Origin: Sphingomonas changbaiensis NBRC 104936
GTDB lineage: Bacteria; Pseudomonadota; Alphaproteobacteria; Sphingomonadales; Sphingomonadaceae
Assembly: GCF_000974765.1 (NCBI RefSeq)
Contig: NZ_BBWU01000003.1
Location: 1 to 64,000 of the forward strand
Direction of reading: 5' to 3'
DNA length: 64,000 nt
Shown here one piece after another: positions 25,234 to 35,418 of the stretch; position 1 is the first letter of the stretch; each line of letters opens with the position of its first letter. Made by a program: the position numbers and the translations under genes. The notes under the pieces were generated by a model, which saw only the letters and a list, made by a program, of their open reading frames with translations, ran no database searches and was not told the DNA's origin.

Positions 25234-25654
25234 CGTTCCCGTCCAGCGTCACCGTCGCCGGATGGTGCCGGTCGAGATGGCGCTTGATGATCCGCAGATT
25301 GCGGGTGTTCGACCGGAAGAAGAAGTCTGGGATCGCGCCGACCCAGGGGATTGCGCCCAGCAGCGTGTCGACGCCGACATTGCCGGCCATCCGCGCCATC
25401 TGCCATTTCGACATGCCCAGGTTGCGCGCCTCCCAGATCATCCACGCGCCGAGCGCGCCGGCCGCGATGCTGCCGACGCCGGGCACCACGTCCAGGATCA
25501 CGTCGAGGCCGAGCTGGCGCTTGGTGCCCGGGATCGTCACCAGCCGCTCAAGCAGCGCTTCCATCGCCTCGACGCGGCGGCGCACGCCTTGCGGCTCCTT
25601 CAGCGCCGGCAGGCTGCGCGCGATCTCTTCCATGCGGCGGTAGCGAGTGGCCAT
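25214..25654 (-). CDS. DUF4112 membrane protein
   Basis: A 146-residue protein with the DUF4112 core: a charged N-terminal helix, LGLDVILDVVPGVGSIAAGALGAWMIW, the conserved GNVGVDTLLGAIPWVGAIPDFFF, and NTRNLRIIKRHL. Two hydrophobic segments suggest an inner membrane location. Function unknown. Convergent with the I78 gene. Confidence 0.85.
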   Translation of the reverse strand: MATRYRRMEEIARSLPALKEPQGVRRRVEAMEALLERLVTIPGTKRQLGLDVILDVVPGVGSIAAGALGAWMIWEARNLGMSKWQMARMAGNVGVDTLLGAIPWVGAIPDFFFRSNTRNLRIIKRHLDRHHPATVTLDGNVSRSER

Positions 25655-25700
25655 TCCGATCTCCTTCGCACGCCAACGTGGGGATCGCCTTCCGGTTTCG

Positions 25701-27146
25701 CTAGCGATCGGGGCGGCGGAGATAGGCGAGGGGATGATAGGCGCGTGCGTTTTCCTTGAACTGGTTGAGGCGCGGCGAGACCAGCGACCAGCGCAACGGG
25801 CGCGTCAGCGGCACGTAGAGACCGGAATTGGCGAGCAGGCGGTCGGCGGTCGCGAGCTGGACACTTCGATCGAGCAGCGACTGGGCGTTGCGCGCGCGAT
25901 CGAGCGCATCCAGCGCCTCCTCCGAACACGCGTCGGCCGAAGGACAGGCGAGCGTATCGAGATACCAGAGCGCACTGCCGGCAGGGGCGACCGCGTCGAC
26001 GACGCGCAGGTCGGATTCGGCCGCGTCAGTTACGCGTATCGTTTCGATGCCGACGCGCCGCCAGTCCGCCGCAAGCTGGCCATATAGCAAGGTGCTGCCG
26101 GGTCCCGGCGTCAGATAGAGGCGGACCTGCAACGGCCCCGGATGCGCGGCATGCCAGGCCTGCACGCGCCGCTGCGCCTCGGCGATGCGGCCGGTGATGT
26201 CGAATGAGGCCCAAGGCGGAAAGGCCGGATCGGCGGCCGAGCGATAGCGCTGCGGCAGGACCGCAAGCGCGCCGAGCCAGCCCGGCGCCTTGAATGCGTC
26301 GAGCAGCGCATCGCGGTCGATCACCATGCCGAGCACTTGCCGCATGACCGGATCGGCGAGCCAGCCCTTCGACTTGACGACGGACAGGCCGAACAGTCCT
26401 TCCGCGGGATCGATCCGGATCGCACGGTTCGATGGTTGCGCGGCCTGGACCAGCGGCCAGCTCAGATACGTGCCCCCGAGCACCAGATCGGTGTTGCCGG
26501 TGGTGAACCGCGCGACCGCCAGCGCGGCGCGCTCGCCGGTCAGACGGATGTTCGGAAGCCGCGGGTCCTTCGATCCTTCGGCCGGCTTGACCCGAGCGGT
26601 CAGGTTGACCGTGTTCCCGTCGCGATCGTCCACCTGGTACGGGCCCGTTGCCCCCATCGCGCGCGACAGGATGCTCGATTCCGGCTGGGCGAGCAGCTCG
26701 AGCAGCGGCGGACGTGGCGTGGTCAGGCGGAATTCGATCACGTCCGGCGTGGTCGGATTGATTTCCTCGATCGAATCGAATGCGTCGCGGAGCGGATTGC
26801 GGCTATTGGGCGCGATGATCGCGCGTGCTCGCCGCGCCACCTCCTCCGACGTGACGGCCTTGCCGTTCGGCCAGATCGCGTTCCGCAACCGGAAGATCGC
26901 GCTCAGCCCGTCGCTGGTCACGATCCATCGTTGGGCGAGCGCCGGGCCGATCTGCGCGTCCTCGTCAAAGCTGACCAGCGTCTCGGCGACGGCGCCCAGC
27001 AGCACGCGCTCGCTCTCGTCCGGCGTCTTGCGATTGGGATCGACCAGGGTCGGCGGGCCGCCGATCACGCTCACTCGGATCGGCCCCTGGTCGCTGGCCT
27101 GCTCGCACGACGCCAGCAACAGCAGGGGAAGGAGCCATCGCTTCAT
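25701..27146 (-). CDS. Peptide/opine-type ABC solute-binding lipoprotein (SBP family 5-like)
   Basis: A 481-residue exported protein starting MKRWLLPLLLLASCEQ, where LASC is a lipobox, so it should be lipid-anchored. The body follows the family 5 solute-binding fold (GPALAQRWIVTSDGLSAIFRLR, AIWPNGKAVTSEEV, DPVMRQVLGMVIDRDALL). No permease or ATPase genes adjoin it, which is unusual for a transporter component; it may serve a distant transporter or have another ligand-binding role. The start at 27146 is chosen for the signal peptide. Confidence 0.83.
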   Translation of the reverse strand: MKRWLLPLLLLASCEQASDQGPIRVSVIGGPPTLVDPNRKTPDESERVLLGAVAETLVSFDEDAQIGPALAQRWIVTSDGLSAIFRLRNAIWPNGKAVTSEEVARRARAIIAPNSRNPLRDAFDSIEEINPTTPDVIEFRLTTPRPPLLELLAQPESSILSRAMGATGPYQVDDRDGNTVNLTARVKPAEGSKDPRLPNIRLTGERAALAVARFTTGNTDLVLGGTYLSWPLVQAAQPSNRAIRIDPAEGLFGLSVVKSKGWLADPVMRQVLGMVIDRDALLDAFKAPGWLGALAVLPQRYRSAADPAFPPWASFDITGRIAEAQRRVQAWHAAHPGPLQVRLYLTPGPGSTLLYGQLAADWRRVGIETIRVTDAAESDLRVVDAVAPAGSALWYLDTLACPSADACSEEALDALDRARNAQSLLDRSVQLATADRLLANSGLYVPLTRPLRWSLVSPRLNQFKENARAYHPLAYLRRPDR

Positions 27147-27251
27147 CCCGCAAACTGTATGGTGATCGCACGACCGAGCCAAGCGTTTGAAGCCGGATGA
27201 TCCAGCCTTACCTTAATGCGTCCTTTACTCCCTCCGGCTAAGTCCTTGGGA

Positions 27252-28328
27252 ATGGCTCTGACTGCGCGCGATGGCGGTGATGCTGCGCCCATGGGACCCG
27301 ATCGGCTGCTGGCCGATACGGCGCAAGTCGCGCGCCACGCCGATGCGCGCCTGACCGCCGCGCTCAACGACCTATTCCTGCCCGATTTCGTCCGGCCCAC
27401 CGACAGCCAGCGCGCGGCGATGGCCAATATGCTCGACGATCTGGTGACCGAGATCGACCGCGACCTTCGCGCCGGCCTGATCGCCCGGCTGGGCGAGGCC
27501 GCGCCGCCGGTGCTGAGCGTCGCGCGAATCCCGATCGTCCGTCCGATCTTCGACCGTGCCGGCGTGCTCCGTGACCGCGAACTGGTCGCGCTGCTGCTCG
27601 CCCGTGCCGAGGAACACCGGATCGCGCAGGCGATCCGTCGCGTCGCCCAGATCAGCCCGGAGCCGACGCCGGTCGTCCAGCTGAGCGTCGCGCCGGAGCT
27701 CGAAACCATGCTGCAGCAGGCCGAGAACCGCCGCACCGGCAGTCATGGCGAGCCGCATATCACCATCCGCGACGTACCGGCGGACCTGCTCCACCGGCTG
27801 TTCTGGTGGGCGGCGGCCGCGTTGCGGGACTATCTCGAACGCTCGACGAGCCTCGACCCCGGCGCACGGGACGAAGCGCTCGCCGGCGTTGTCGCGACGC
27901 GCCTTGCCTCTCATGACGAGGGCCAGACGCTCGAAGCCGCGGCCATGCGCGTCGCCATCGCCCTGAACGGCGATGAATCGTTGCTGTTCGAGCTCTTCCG
28001 CGCCGGACGGTTCAGCCTGTTCGTGGCGCTGCTGGCGGTCCGCGCGCGGATCGACTTCGCCCCGGCCTTCATGCTCGCCGCCGATCCGGGCATCGGCGCG
28101 CTTGCGGTGCTGCTGCGCGCCGTCGAAGCCTCGACCCAGGTCTCGGCCCCTATCCTCCTGCAGATGGCCGCGATAAACCGCCTTTCGGAAGCCAAGCTCG
28201 AGGAGCGGGTGAACGATTTTCTGGATCTCGACACTGCCGCTGCGCAGGATGCGATCCGGCCCTGGCGGCTGGATAAGGCGTTCCGCCACGCGATCGCCGA
28301 TATCGGGCGGGAGCGGCGGCAGAAATGA
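27252..28328 (+). CDS. DUF2336 protein
   Basis: A 358-residue all-helical protein of the alphaproteobacterial DUF2336 type (DLVTEIDRDLRAGLIARLGE, PVLSVARIPIVRPIFDRAGVL, AAMRVAIALNGDESLLFELFRAGRF). Its start is uncertain: ATG 27252 (MALTARDGG) is used, with 27216 and 27291 as alternatives. It overlaps the histidine-kinase-like gene by 4 bp, so the two products are probably partners. DUF2336 function is unknown. Confidence 0.78.
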   Translation: MALTARDGGDAAPMGPDRLLADTAQVARHADARLTAALNDLFLPDFVRPTDSQRAAMANMLDDLVTEIDRDLRAGLIARLGEAAPPVLSVARIPIVRPIFDRAGVLRDRELVALLLARAEEHRIAQAIRRVAQISPEPTPVVQLSVAPELETMLQQAENRRTGSHGEPHITIRDVPADLLHRLFWWAAAALRDYLERSTSLDPGARDEALAGVVATRLASHDEGQTLEAAAMRVAIALNGDESLLFELFRAGRFSLFVALLAVRARIDFAPAFMLAADPGIGALAVLLRAVEASTQVSAPILLQMAAINRLSEAKLEERVNDFLDLDTAAAQDAIRPWRLDKAFRHAIADIGRERRQK

Positions 28329-29644
28329 GCGGTAGCCTCGCTTATGGTCGCGTCGATCGCGAAGGGCGGCTGGTGGAGGCCGAGCTCCCGCTCCAACGGC
28401 TGCAGGAGTCGGCCGGCTCGGGCCTGGGGCAACCGGTCGCCGTTCCGCAGATCGCGACGATGGCGCGGCTGGCTCAGCGGCTCGGCATCCTCGTTTCCCG
28501 CTGCGTGATCGCAGCCGAGGGTAGCGACGATCTCGATCTCTGGGTCGAGGCCAAGCCGGACGACGACGGCGTCGCGCTGTCGGTCGGGGGCTGGTCCCGA
28601 CGCCCCTCGCGCGCGGGCGATGAGAGCGGCGAGCGAGTCTATGACTTCATGCGCTCGCGCGGCGACTGGTTGTGGGAAACCGATCCGTCGCTGAAGATCA
28701 CGTCGGTGGGTGCCGAAGGGGCGGACGCGCTGGTCGGCCAGCCGTTCGGCCGGATGTTCCAATTCGTCGACACAGGCGAAGGGCTGCCCATCCTCGAAGC
28801 GCTCGCGACGCGCGCCCGTTTCGAGGGGCAGGAAGCGGTGGTGCGCTCCTCCGGCGAGCGCGTCCGCCTGACCGGCTTGCCGCTGATGGACGGCGGCGGG
28901 CGCTTCGCCGGCTATCGCGGCAGCGCCTTTCGGCTGGACGGCGAGCCTGCGCCGGCCGAAGCGCAGGAGCCGGTGGCGGACGCGTTCGGCGCGCGCCTGG
29001 AAAAAGCGCTGCGCGGGCCACTGTCGCAGATTATTTCGCAGGCCGAGAATATCGGCGCGCAAAAGGACGGGCCGATCCGGCGCGACTATGCCGAATATGC
29101 GAACGACATCGCCAGTGCGGGACGGCATCTGCTGGGTGTGATCGGCGATCTGGTGGACCTGCAGGCGATCGAGCGTGAAGATTTTCGCCTGCGCGCCGAG
29201 CGAATCGACATTTCCGATCTGGCCCGCCGCGCCGCCGGCCTGCTGAAGGTGCGTGCCTCCGAACGCGGCATCCGCATCGACATGCCGGCCGTCGACGAGA
29301 CACTGTGGGCGGCCGGAGACGAAGGCCGTATCGTCCAGATTCTCGTGAACCTGATCGGCAACGCGGTCCGTCATTCGCCGGAGAATGCATCGGTGTGGCT
29401 GCGCGCCGAGGCGCAGGACGGCCGCGCCGTGCTGGTCGTCGCCGATCAGGGCCCCGGCATCGCGCCTGGGGATCATCAGCGGATATTCGAGAAATTCACG
29501 CGGATTGCCCCTTCGGATGGGGTCGGCAGCGGGCTTGGCCTCTACATCGCCCGCCGGCTGGCCCGGGCGATGGGCGGCGACATCGCAGTCGACAGCGCAC
29601 CGGGGCAGGGCGCGCGCTTCATGCTGAGCCTGCCGCTCGCTTAA
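28325..29644 (+). CDS. PAS/HATPase sensor-kinase-like protein lacking the phospho-acceptor histidine
   Basis: A 439-residue soluble protein: a helical N-terminal region, a PAS-like segment (about 105-210), a HisKA-like helical hairpin (about 218-290) and an intact HATPase_c domain with N box NLIGNAVRHSP (about 342), G1 DQGPGIAP (373) and G2 GSGLGLYIARR (400). In the H box, where kinases have SHELRTPL, this protein has EKALRGPL: Lys227 replaces the histidine. It therefore looks able to bind ATP but not to autophosphorylate in the usual way. Coupled to the DUF2336 gene; no response regulator adjoins it. Confidence 0.83.
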   Translation: MSGSLAYGRVDREGRLVEAELPLQRLQESAGSGLGQPVAVPQIATMARLAQRLGILVSRCVIAAEGSDDLDLWVEAKPDDDGVALSVGGWSRRPSRAGDESGERVYDFMRSRGDWLWETDPSLKITSVGAEGADALVGQPFGRMFQFVDTGEGLPILEALATRARFEGQEAVVRSSGERVRLTGLPLMDGGGRFAGYRGSAFRLDGEPAPAEAQEPVADAFGARLEKALRGPLSQIISQAENIGAQKDGPIRRDYAEYANDIASAGRHLLGVIGDLVDLQAIEREDFRLRAERIDISDLARRAAGLLKVRASERGIRIDMPAVDETLWAAGDEGRIVQILVNLIGNAVRHSPENASVWLRAEAQDGRAVLVVADQGPGIAPGDHQRIFEKFTRIAPSDGVGSGLGLYIARRLARAMGGDIAVDSAPGQGARFMLSLPLA

Positions 29645-30162
29645 TCGAGCTTGCGGATGGTCTCGTCGAGCCGCCCGACCGTGATGCCGAGCTTCGTGAT
29701 CCGCATCCGGTTGAGCGCGGTGCGGCCGCCCGGCTGCAGATAAATCCATTGCTCGGCGGTGACGCCGCCCTTCATCGGATAACGAAGGTGCAGCATGTTG
29801 CCCTGGACATTGCCCTGCACCGGCCCGGTCGCGTCAGTCAGCGTGCCGGCGTAGCGATTGGCGCCCAGGGCACGGAAACGCCACTGGCGCGTCTCCGGCG
29901 GCTGCGTGCCGCGCCTGACCACCTGATCGAGGATCAGCGCGCCATCCGGCGTCGCATGGCCGTTGCCCTCGACCCGGACCTGTTCCGGGTCCTTGAAAAT
30001 GATCTTCAGCGTCGCGTCGCCGTGCGTCCTGCCGGCAAAGAATGCGGCAACGTCGAAGACCGGCTGGGGCCGCGCCAGCTCCTCGCCCGGCTGGCTGGCC
30101 GCGCAGCCGGCCAGCGCGGCCAGGCTAAGCAGGCCGACTTTAGCGCCGGTCGATCGGAACAT
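29641..30162 (-). CDS. DUF3833-like lipoprotein
   Basis: A 173-residue exported lipoprotein: signal [11 protein letters not shown] with lipobox LAGC, then a beta-rich domain with [16 protein letters not shown] and [23 protein letters not shown], consistent with DUF3833. The first 23 bp overlap the end of gltA, so it may be cotranscribed. Its TAA overlaps the convergent kinase-like gene's TAA. Function unknown. Confidence 0.7.
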   Translation of the reverse strand: MFRSTGAKVGLLSLAALAGCAASQPGEELARPQPVFDVAAFFAGRTHGDATLKIIFKDPEQVRVEGNGHATPDGALILDQVVRRGTQPPETRQWRFRALGANRYAGTLTDATGPVQGNVQGNMLHLRYPMKGGVTAEQWIYLQPGGRTALNRMRITKLGITVGRLDETIRKLD

Positions 30163-31423
30163 AGTCGCGCTGCGTGGGCCCGGTGTAGAGTTGGCGGGGC
30201 CGGCCGATCTTCTGGTCCGGATCGGTGATCATCTCGTTCCACTGCGCGATCCAGCCGACCGTGCGGGCGAGCGCGAACAGGGCGGTGAACATCGAGGTCG
30301 GGAAGCCGATCGCCGACAGGATCACGCCCGAATAGAAGTCCACGTTCGGGAACAGCTTCTTCTCGATGAAATACGGATCGTTGAGCGCCATTTCCTCGAG
30401 CTGGAGCGCCACTTCGAACACGGGATCGGTGACTTTCAGCGCGCTGAACACCTCGCGCACGGTCTTCTGCATCACCGTCGCCCGCGGATCGTAATTCTTG
30501 TAGACGCGGTGGCCGAAGCCCATCAGCCGGAACGGATCATTCTTGTCCTTCGCCCGCTCGATATAATGCGGGATGCGATCGGGCGTGCCGATCTCCCGCA
30601 GCATGTTGAGCGCCGCTTCGTTCGCGCCGCCATGCGCCGGGCCCCAAAGGCAGGCAATGCCCGCGGCGATGCACGCGAACGGGTTCGCGCCCGACGAGCC
30701 GGCGAGCCGCACCGTCGAGGTCGACGCGTTCTGCTCGTGATCGGCGTGAAGGATAAAGATGCGGTCCATCGCCCGCTCGACCGCCGGATCGACTTCGTAC
30801 GGCTCGGCCGGCACGCCGAACGTCATGCGCAGGAAGTTGGCGGAGTAGCTGAGCGAATTGTCCGGATAGAGGATTGGCTGCCCGACCGAATATTTATACG
30901 CCATCGCCGCGATCGTCGGCATCTTGGCGATCAGCCGGTGGCTGGCGATCATCCGCTGCTGCACGTCGGTGATGTCGGTCGAATCGTGGTAGAAGGCGGA
31001 AAGCGCGCCGACGATGCCGCACATGATCGCCATCGGATGCGCGTCGCGTCGGAAGCCGCGCAGGAACGTCGTCAGCTGCTCGTGCAGCATCGTGTGGCGG
31101 CTGATCGTGCGGGTGAAGCTCGCCAGCTCGTCCTGCTTCGGCAGCTCGCCGTTCAGCAGCAGGTAGCAGACTTCCATGAAGCTCGACTGCTCGGCGAGTT
31201 GATTGATCGGGTAGCCGCGGTGCAGCAGCACGCCCTCATCGCCGTCGATATAGGTGATCTTGGATTCGCAACTGGCGGTGGAGGTAAAGCCTGGGTCGTA
31301 GGTGAAAACGCCGGTCTGCGCGTAGAGCTTGCGGATATCGATCACGTCCGGACCGACCGATCCATGCATCACGGGAAATTCGGCTTCTTTCCCCCCGAGC
31401 GCCAGCTTTGCCATGTCACCCAT
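30140..31423 (-). CDS. gltA: Citrate synthase
   Basis: Condenses oxaloacetate and acetyl-CoA. The 427-residue type II citrate synthase contains both catalytic histidines ([12 protein letters not shown] and [13 protein letters not shown]) and the catalytic Asp in NVDFYSGVI. Start is assigned to ATG 31423 ([11 protein letters not shown]) because GAGGAG at about 31432-31437 is 8 bp away; the ATG two codons earlier (31429) would be only 2 bp from it. It lies 45 bp after gltX in the same direction. Confidence 0.97.
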   Translation of the reverse strand: MGDMAKLALGGKEAEFPVMHGSVGPDVIDIRKLYAQTGVFTYDPGFTSTASCESKITYIDGDEGVLLHRGYPINQLAEQSSFMEVCYLLLNGELPKQDELASFTRTISRHTMLHEQLTTFLRGFRRDAHPMAIMCGIVGALSAFYHDSTDITDVQQRMIASHRLIAKMPTIAAMAYKYSVGQPILYPDNSLSYSANFLRMTFGVPAEPYEVDPAVERAMDRIFILHADHEQNASTSTVRLAGSSGANPFACIAAGIACLWGPAHGGANEAALNMLREIGTPDRIPHYIERAKDKNDPFRLMGFGHRVYKNYDPRATVMQKTVREVFSALKVTDPVFEVALQLEEMALNDPYFIEKKLFPNVDFYSGVILSAIGFPTSMFTALFALARTVGWIAQWNEMITDPDQKIGRPRQLYTGPTQRDYVPIDRR

Positions 31424-31467
31424 AGTCATTACTCCTCAAATCCCGCGCGCGTGCGCGCCGCCCCTGT

Positions 31468-32874
31468 TCATGTGCGAAGGTCCGCCAGTCGCGCCAGCGA
31501 TTCCTCACGCCCCAACAACACCAGCACATCGAATATGCCCGGAGAGGTCGTCCGCCCGGTGAGCGCGGCGCGCAAGGGTTGCGCAACCTTTCCGAGACCT
31601 ATCCCGGCCTCCTCCGCAACCTGCCGCACCGCTTCTTCGATCGGCCCCGCCGTCCAGTCGCGAACGGCCGCAAGCGCGTCGTGGGTTTTTCCCAGGAGCG
31701 TTGGCGCGTCGCCTTGTAGCAGCGCCGCAGCCTTTTCGTCGAGTGCGAGCGGGCGAGCGGCAAACAGGAAGGTGGCGCCGTCCGCAATCTCGTCCAATGT
31801 CTTCGCGCGCGGCTTCAGCTCAGGCATCGCGCGGACCAGCAGCGCCTGCTCGTCCGGGGTCAGCGCGCGGCCGATCAGCTTGGCGACGCGCGGTCCGACC
31901 AGACCGGCGAGACGCTCGTCATCAGCTTCGCGGAGATAGTGGCCGTTCAGATTCTCGAGCTTCTTCAGATCGAAGCGCGAGGGAGAGCGGCCGACGCCGC
32001 CGATATCGAACCACTCGATCGCCTGCTCGCGCGAGATGATCTCCGCATCGCCATGCCCCCAGCCAAGCCGGAGCAGGTAGTTGTTCACCGCCTCCGGCAG
32101 CATGCCGAGTTCGTCGCGATAGGCGTCCACGCCGAGGGCGCCGTGACGCTTCGACAGCTTCGCGCCGTCCGACCCGTGGATCAGCGGGATATGGGCATAG
32201 GCCGGCTCCGGCCAGCCCATCGCCTTGATGATGCCGAGCTGGCGGAACGCGTTGTTCAGATGGTCGTCGCCGCGGATCACGTGGGTGACGCCCATATCGT
32301 GATCGTCAACGACGACCGCGAGCATATAGGTCGGCGTGCCGTCGGAGCGCAGCAGGACCATGTCGTCCAGCTCGCTGTTCTGAACAGTGACGCGGCCCTG
32401 GACGAGATCGTCGATCACCGTCTCGCCCTCGCGCGGCGCCTTCAGGCGGACGGCATAGCCCTGGTCGTTCGGCCAGTCGGTGCGGTCGCGCCAGCGCCCG
32501 TCGTAGCGCAGCGGCTGCTTGGCCGCACGCTGCTGCTCGCGCAGTTCGGTCAGTTCCTCGGGCGTCGCATAACAGCGATAGGCATGGCCGCTCGCCAGCA
32601 TTGCCTCGGCAACCTCGACATGGCGCGCGGCGCGCTCGGACTGGAACACCGCGTCGCCGTCCCAGTGCAGGTCCAGCCAGGTCATGCCATCCAGGATCGC
32701 GTCGATCGCTTCCTGGGTGGAGCGGGCCTTGTCGGTATCCTCGATCCGCAGCAGGAATTTACCGCCGTGGCGACGCGCGAACAGCAGGTTGAACAGCGCG
32801 GTGCGCGCGCCGCCGATATGCAGAAAGCCAGTCGGCGAAGGGGCAAAACGGGTGACGACGCTGCTTGCGCTCAC
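31468..32874 (-). CDS. gltX: Glutamate--tRNA ligase
   Basis: A 468-residue class I aminoacyl-tRNA synthetase. The HIGH-type motif is in [18 protein letters not shown] at the N-terminus and the KMSKS-type motif is [10 protein letters not shown]. Length is typical for GltX. It diverges from comEC with only 23 bp between starts, and is followed by gltA in the same direction. Confidence 0.97.
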   Translation of the reverse strand: MSASSVVTRFAPSPTGFLHIGGARTALFNLLFARRHGGKFLLRIEDTDKARSTQEAIDAILDGMTWLDLHWDGDAVFQSERAARHVEVAEAMLASGHAYRCYATPEELTELREQQRAAKQPLRYDGRWRDRTDWPNDQGYAVRLKAPREGETVIDDLVQGRVTVQNSELDDMVLLRSDGTPTYMLAVVVDDHDMGVTHVIRGDDHLNNAFRQLGIIKAMGWPEPAYAHIPLIHGSDGAKLSKRHGALGVDAYRDELGMLPEAVNNYLLRLGWGHGDAEIISREQAIEWFDIGGVGRSPSRFDLKKLENLNGHYLREADDERLAGLVGPRVAKLIGRALTPDEQALLVRAMPELKPRAKTLDEIADGATFLFAARPLALDEKAAALLQGDAPTLLGKTHDALAAVRDWTAGPIEEAVRQVAEEAGIGLGKVAQPLRAALTGRTTSPGIFDVLVLLGREESLARLADLRT

Positions 32875-32897
32875 GCGCTGATGCTCCCTACGCTGTG

Positions 32898-35039
32898 ATG
32901 GACATGAATTCAGGTGCCAGCGCCCCTAGCATGCCCTTTGCCCCGCGCGGAAGAGGGTGGCGGCTGGGCAGCGCAGTCGACCGGATCGAAGGCTGGCTGG
33001 AGGCCGAACGCGACCAGCTTCCGTTGTGGCTGCCGGTGATGCTGGGCATCGGCATTGCCGGCTGGTTCGTGCTGCCCGACCGGCCGAGCTGGACGGCATT
33101 GATCGCGGCGGCGCTGGGACTGGCCCTCGGCGGAGTCGCAATCGGCCTCGCCCGTCGCGCCGGTTTCGCGCTGCTTGTCGGTGGACTGGCGATCGCCGGC
33201 GGCTGCGCGCTCGCCTGGGCCAAGGCGGAATGGGTTGCGGCGCCGGTGCTGACGCGACCGGTGCTCGCCGCGTTCGACGCGGATGTCGAGCGCGTCCAGC
33301 AGCTCGCAGCCAAGGATAGCGTGCGCGTCATCCTCTGCCCGGTCGCCGCGCCGACCCTGCCGCCCCGGATTCGACTCAACATCGCCAATGCCGACGCGCC
33401 GGCGGGACTCGCGCGCGGCGATCGGCTGCGGCTGCGCGCCCGGCTGGTACCGCCGCCATCGGCCTCACTGCCCGGCGGATATGATTTCGCGATCACGGCC
33501 TGGTTCCAGCAGCTGGGCGCGACCGGCAAGGCGTTCGCGCCTGTCGAACGGCTGTCCGCCGCGCCCGACGGCGGCTCGCTCCGGGAGCGGATCGGCAAAC
33601 ACATCCGCGACGCGCTGCCAGCCAAAGCGGCGGGCATCGCGGTCGCGCTGGTCACGGGGGATCAGGGCGCTGTCAGCGAAGCCGACGCCGACGCGATGCG
33701 CCGATCCGGCCTGGCGCACCTGTTGTCGGTCAGCGGCCTTCACATCACGGCAGCGGTGGGGGCGGCGATGCTGCTGACGCTGCGCCTGCTCGCCCTCAGC
33801 CCCACGCTGGCGCTGCGCTGGCCGCTGATGCTGATCGCGGCGGGAGTCGGGGCGGTGACGGGCATCGCCTATACGTTCGTCAGCGGCGCCGAGATTCCGA
33901 CCATTCGCTCCTGCATCGCTGCCTTGCTGGTCCTGGCCGGTCTCGTGATTGGGCGCGAGGCGTTGACGCTGCGGCTGGTGGCCGCCGGGGCGCTGGTCGT
34001 GCTGCTGATCTGGCCCGAGGCGCTGATCGGCCCCAGCTTTCAGCTGAGCTTTGCGGCCGTGGTCGCGATCATCGCGCTGCACGAGCACCCGCGGATGCGC
34101 GCCTTCGTCGCGGCGCGGGAGGAGGGGCCGCTAGTCCGGCTCGGGCGCAATATGGCGGCGCTGCTGCTCAGCGGCATCGCGGTCGAACTTGCGCTGGCGC
34201 CGATCGCGCTGTTCCACTTCCATCGCGAGGGGTTGTACGGCGCACTGGCCAACATCGTCGCTATTCCGGTCACGACCTTCATCGTGATGCCGCTCGAGGT
34301 GCTGGCGCTGCTGTTCGACGTGGTCGGGCTCGGCGCGCCCTTCTGGTGGGCGACGGGCAAGGCGATCGCGCTGCTGTTGTCGATCGCCCACACCGCCGGC
34401 CATGCGCCCGGCGCGGTCGCGTTGCTGCCGGGAGTGCCGCGGGGCGCCTTCGCGCTGATCGTCGCCGGCGGGCTGTGGATCTGCCTCTGGCGCACGCGCC
34501 TGCGCTGGCTGGGGGCGCTGCCGTTCGCCGCCGGCGCCGTCTGGGCGCTCGCCATGCCGGCGCCGGACCTGCTGGTCACCGGCGACGGCCGCCACCTCGC
34601 GCTCCGTGGAGGCGACGGCAGCTACGCGCTGCTCCGCCCCAAGGCGAAGGACTTCGTGCGCGGCATGCTCTCGGAAGCGGCCGGCATCGACGAAGACCTC
34701 GCCGATCTCGACGACCTGCCAGGCGCAGCCTGCACGGCCGATATCTGCCTTGCCACCATCCGCCGCGCGGGCCGGGAATGGCGATTGCTCGCAACCCGCA
34801 GCGCCTATCTGGCCCCGATCACGGCGATGAACCGCGCCTGCGCCGCCGCCGATATCGTCGTCAGCGACCGCCGCCTGCCGCGCACTTGCCGCCCGCATTG
34901 GTTGAAGCTTGACCTGCCGATGCTGACGCGCACCGGGGGCGTGTCGCTTGTCTTCGGCGACGCCATTCGGATCACGAACATATCGGGCGACGAGCATCCG
35001 TGGACAGGGCGAGCTGTGCGCCGGCAATTGGCGAGGTAA
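32898..35039 (+). CDS. comEC: ComEC/Rec2-family DNA-uptake membrane protein
   Basis: A 713-residue multi-pass protein with a DUF4131-type N-terminal region, then the Competence domain ([52 protein letters not shown]). The C-terminal domain does not show an HxHxDH metallo-hydrolase motif, so it lacks the nuclease-like module of Gram-positive ComEC. The channel role in transformation is inferred from the family. ATG 32898 is used; 32904 is an alternative. Confidence 0.9.
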   Translation: MDMNSGASAPSMPFAPRGRGWRLGSAVDRIEGWLEAERDQLPLWLPVMLGIGIAGWFVLPDRPSWTALIAAALGLALGGVAIGLARRAGFALLVGGLAIAGGCALAWAKAEWVAAPVLTRPVLAAFDADVERVQQLAAKDSVRVILCPVAAPTLPPRIRLNIANADAPAGLARGDRLRLRARLVPPPSASLPGGYDFAITAWFQQLGATGKAFAPVERLSAAPDGGSLRERIGKHIRDALPAKAAGIAVALVTGDQGAVSEADADAMRRSGLAHLLSVSGLHITAAVGAAMLLTLRLLALSPTLALRWPLMLIAAGVGAVTGIAYTFVSGAEIPTIRSCIAALLVLAGLVIGREALTLRLVAAGALVVLLIWPEALIGPSFQLSFAAVVAIIALHEHPRMRAFVAAREEGPLVRLGRNMAALLLSGIAVELALAPIALFHFHREGLYGALANIVAIPVTTFIVMPLEVLALLFDVVGLGAPFWWATGKAIALLLSIAHTAGHAPGAVALLPGVPRGAFALIVAGGLWICLWRTRLRWLGALPFAAGAVWALAMPAPDLLVTGDGRHLALRGGDGSYALLRPKAKDFVRGMLSEAAGIDEDLADLDDLPGAACTADICLATIRRAGREWRLLATRSAYLAPITAMNRACAAADIVVSDRRLPRTCRPHWLKLDLPMLTRTGGVSLVFGDAIRITNISGDEHPWTGRAVRRQLAR

Positions 35040-35084
35040 ATGGCCGTTGGAAGCGTCGGCTTCCGATTTATTGGGAAACTAAGC

Positions 35085-35233
35085 CCCTCTCCCGCTTGTG
35101 GGAGAGGGAGGGGCCCGCCGCGAAGTGGTGGGAGGGTGAGGGTCTGCGGCGCTCACGCTCGCCTCGCTTCGCTCTGGCCCCCTCACCCCGCTCGCTCTGC
35201 GCGCGAGTCGCCCTCTCCCCGGCGGGGAGAGGG
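35085..35233. repeat. Two GC-rich palindromes in the comEC-MBL intergenic region
   Basis: The 380-bp gap 35040-35418 holds no convincing gene. It carries a 9-bp stem CCCTCTCCC / GGGAGAGGG at 35085-35108 and a second, CCCTCTCCCC / GGGGAGAGGG, at 35211-35233. They bracket a GC-rich tract with more short repeats (GGTGGGAGGGTGAGGG, CTCGCCTCGCTTCGC). The structure resembles an intergenic mosaic repeat and could end comEC transcripts. The rest of the gap shows nothing I can name. Confidence 0.7.
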
Positions 35234-35418
35234 GCTAGGCAGCGGGCTTGCGTTGTTGTCCGGATCGGCCGCGGCTGGACCGGTTAGCGGCAGCGAATCT
35301 TGTCGCGGTCGATCTCTGCCGCCGCATACCGAACGGCTGCCAACATGCCGTCGCAACGCGTCTGGACAAGCCGGGGCGAAACGCCGCACATCTGTCGGGT
35401 ACGAGAGGGGGCGTTCGC

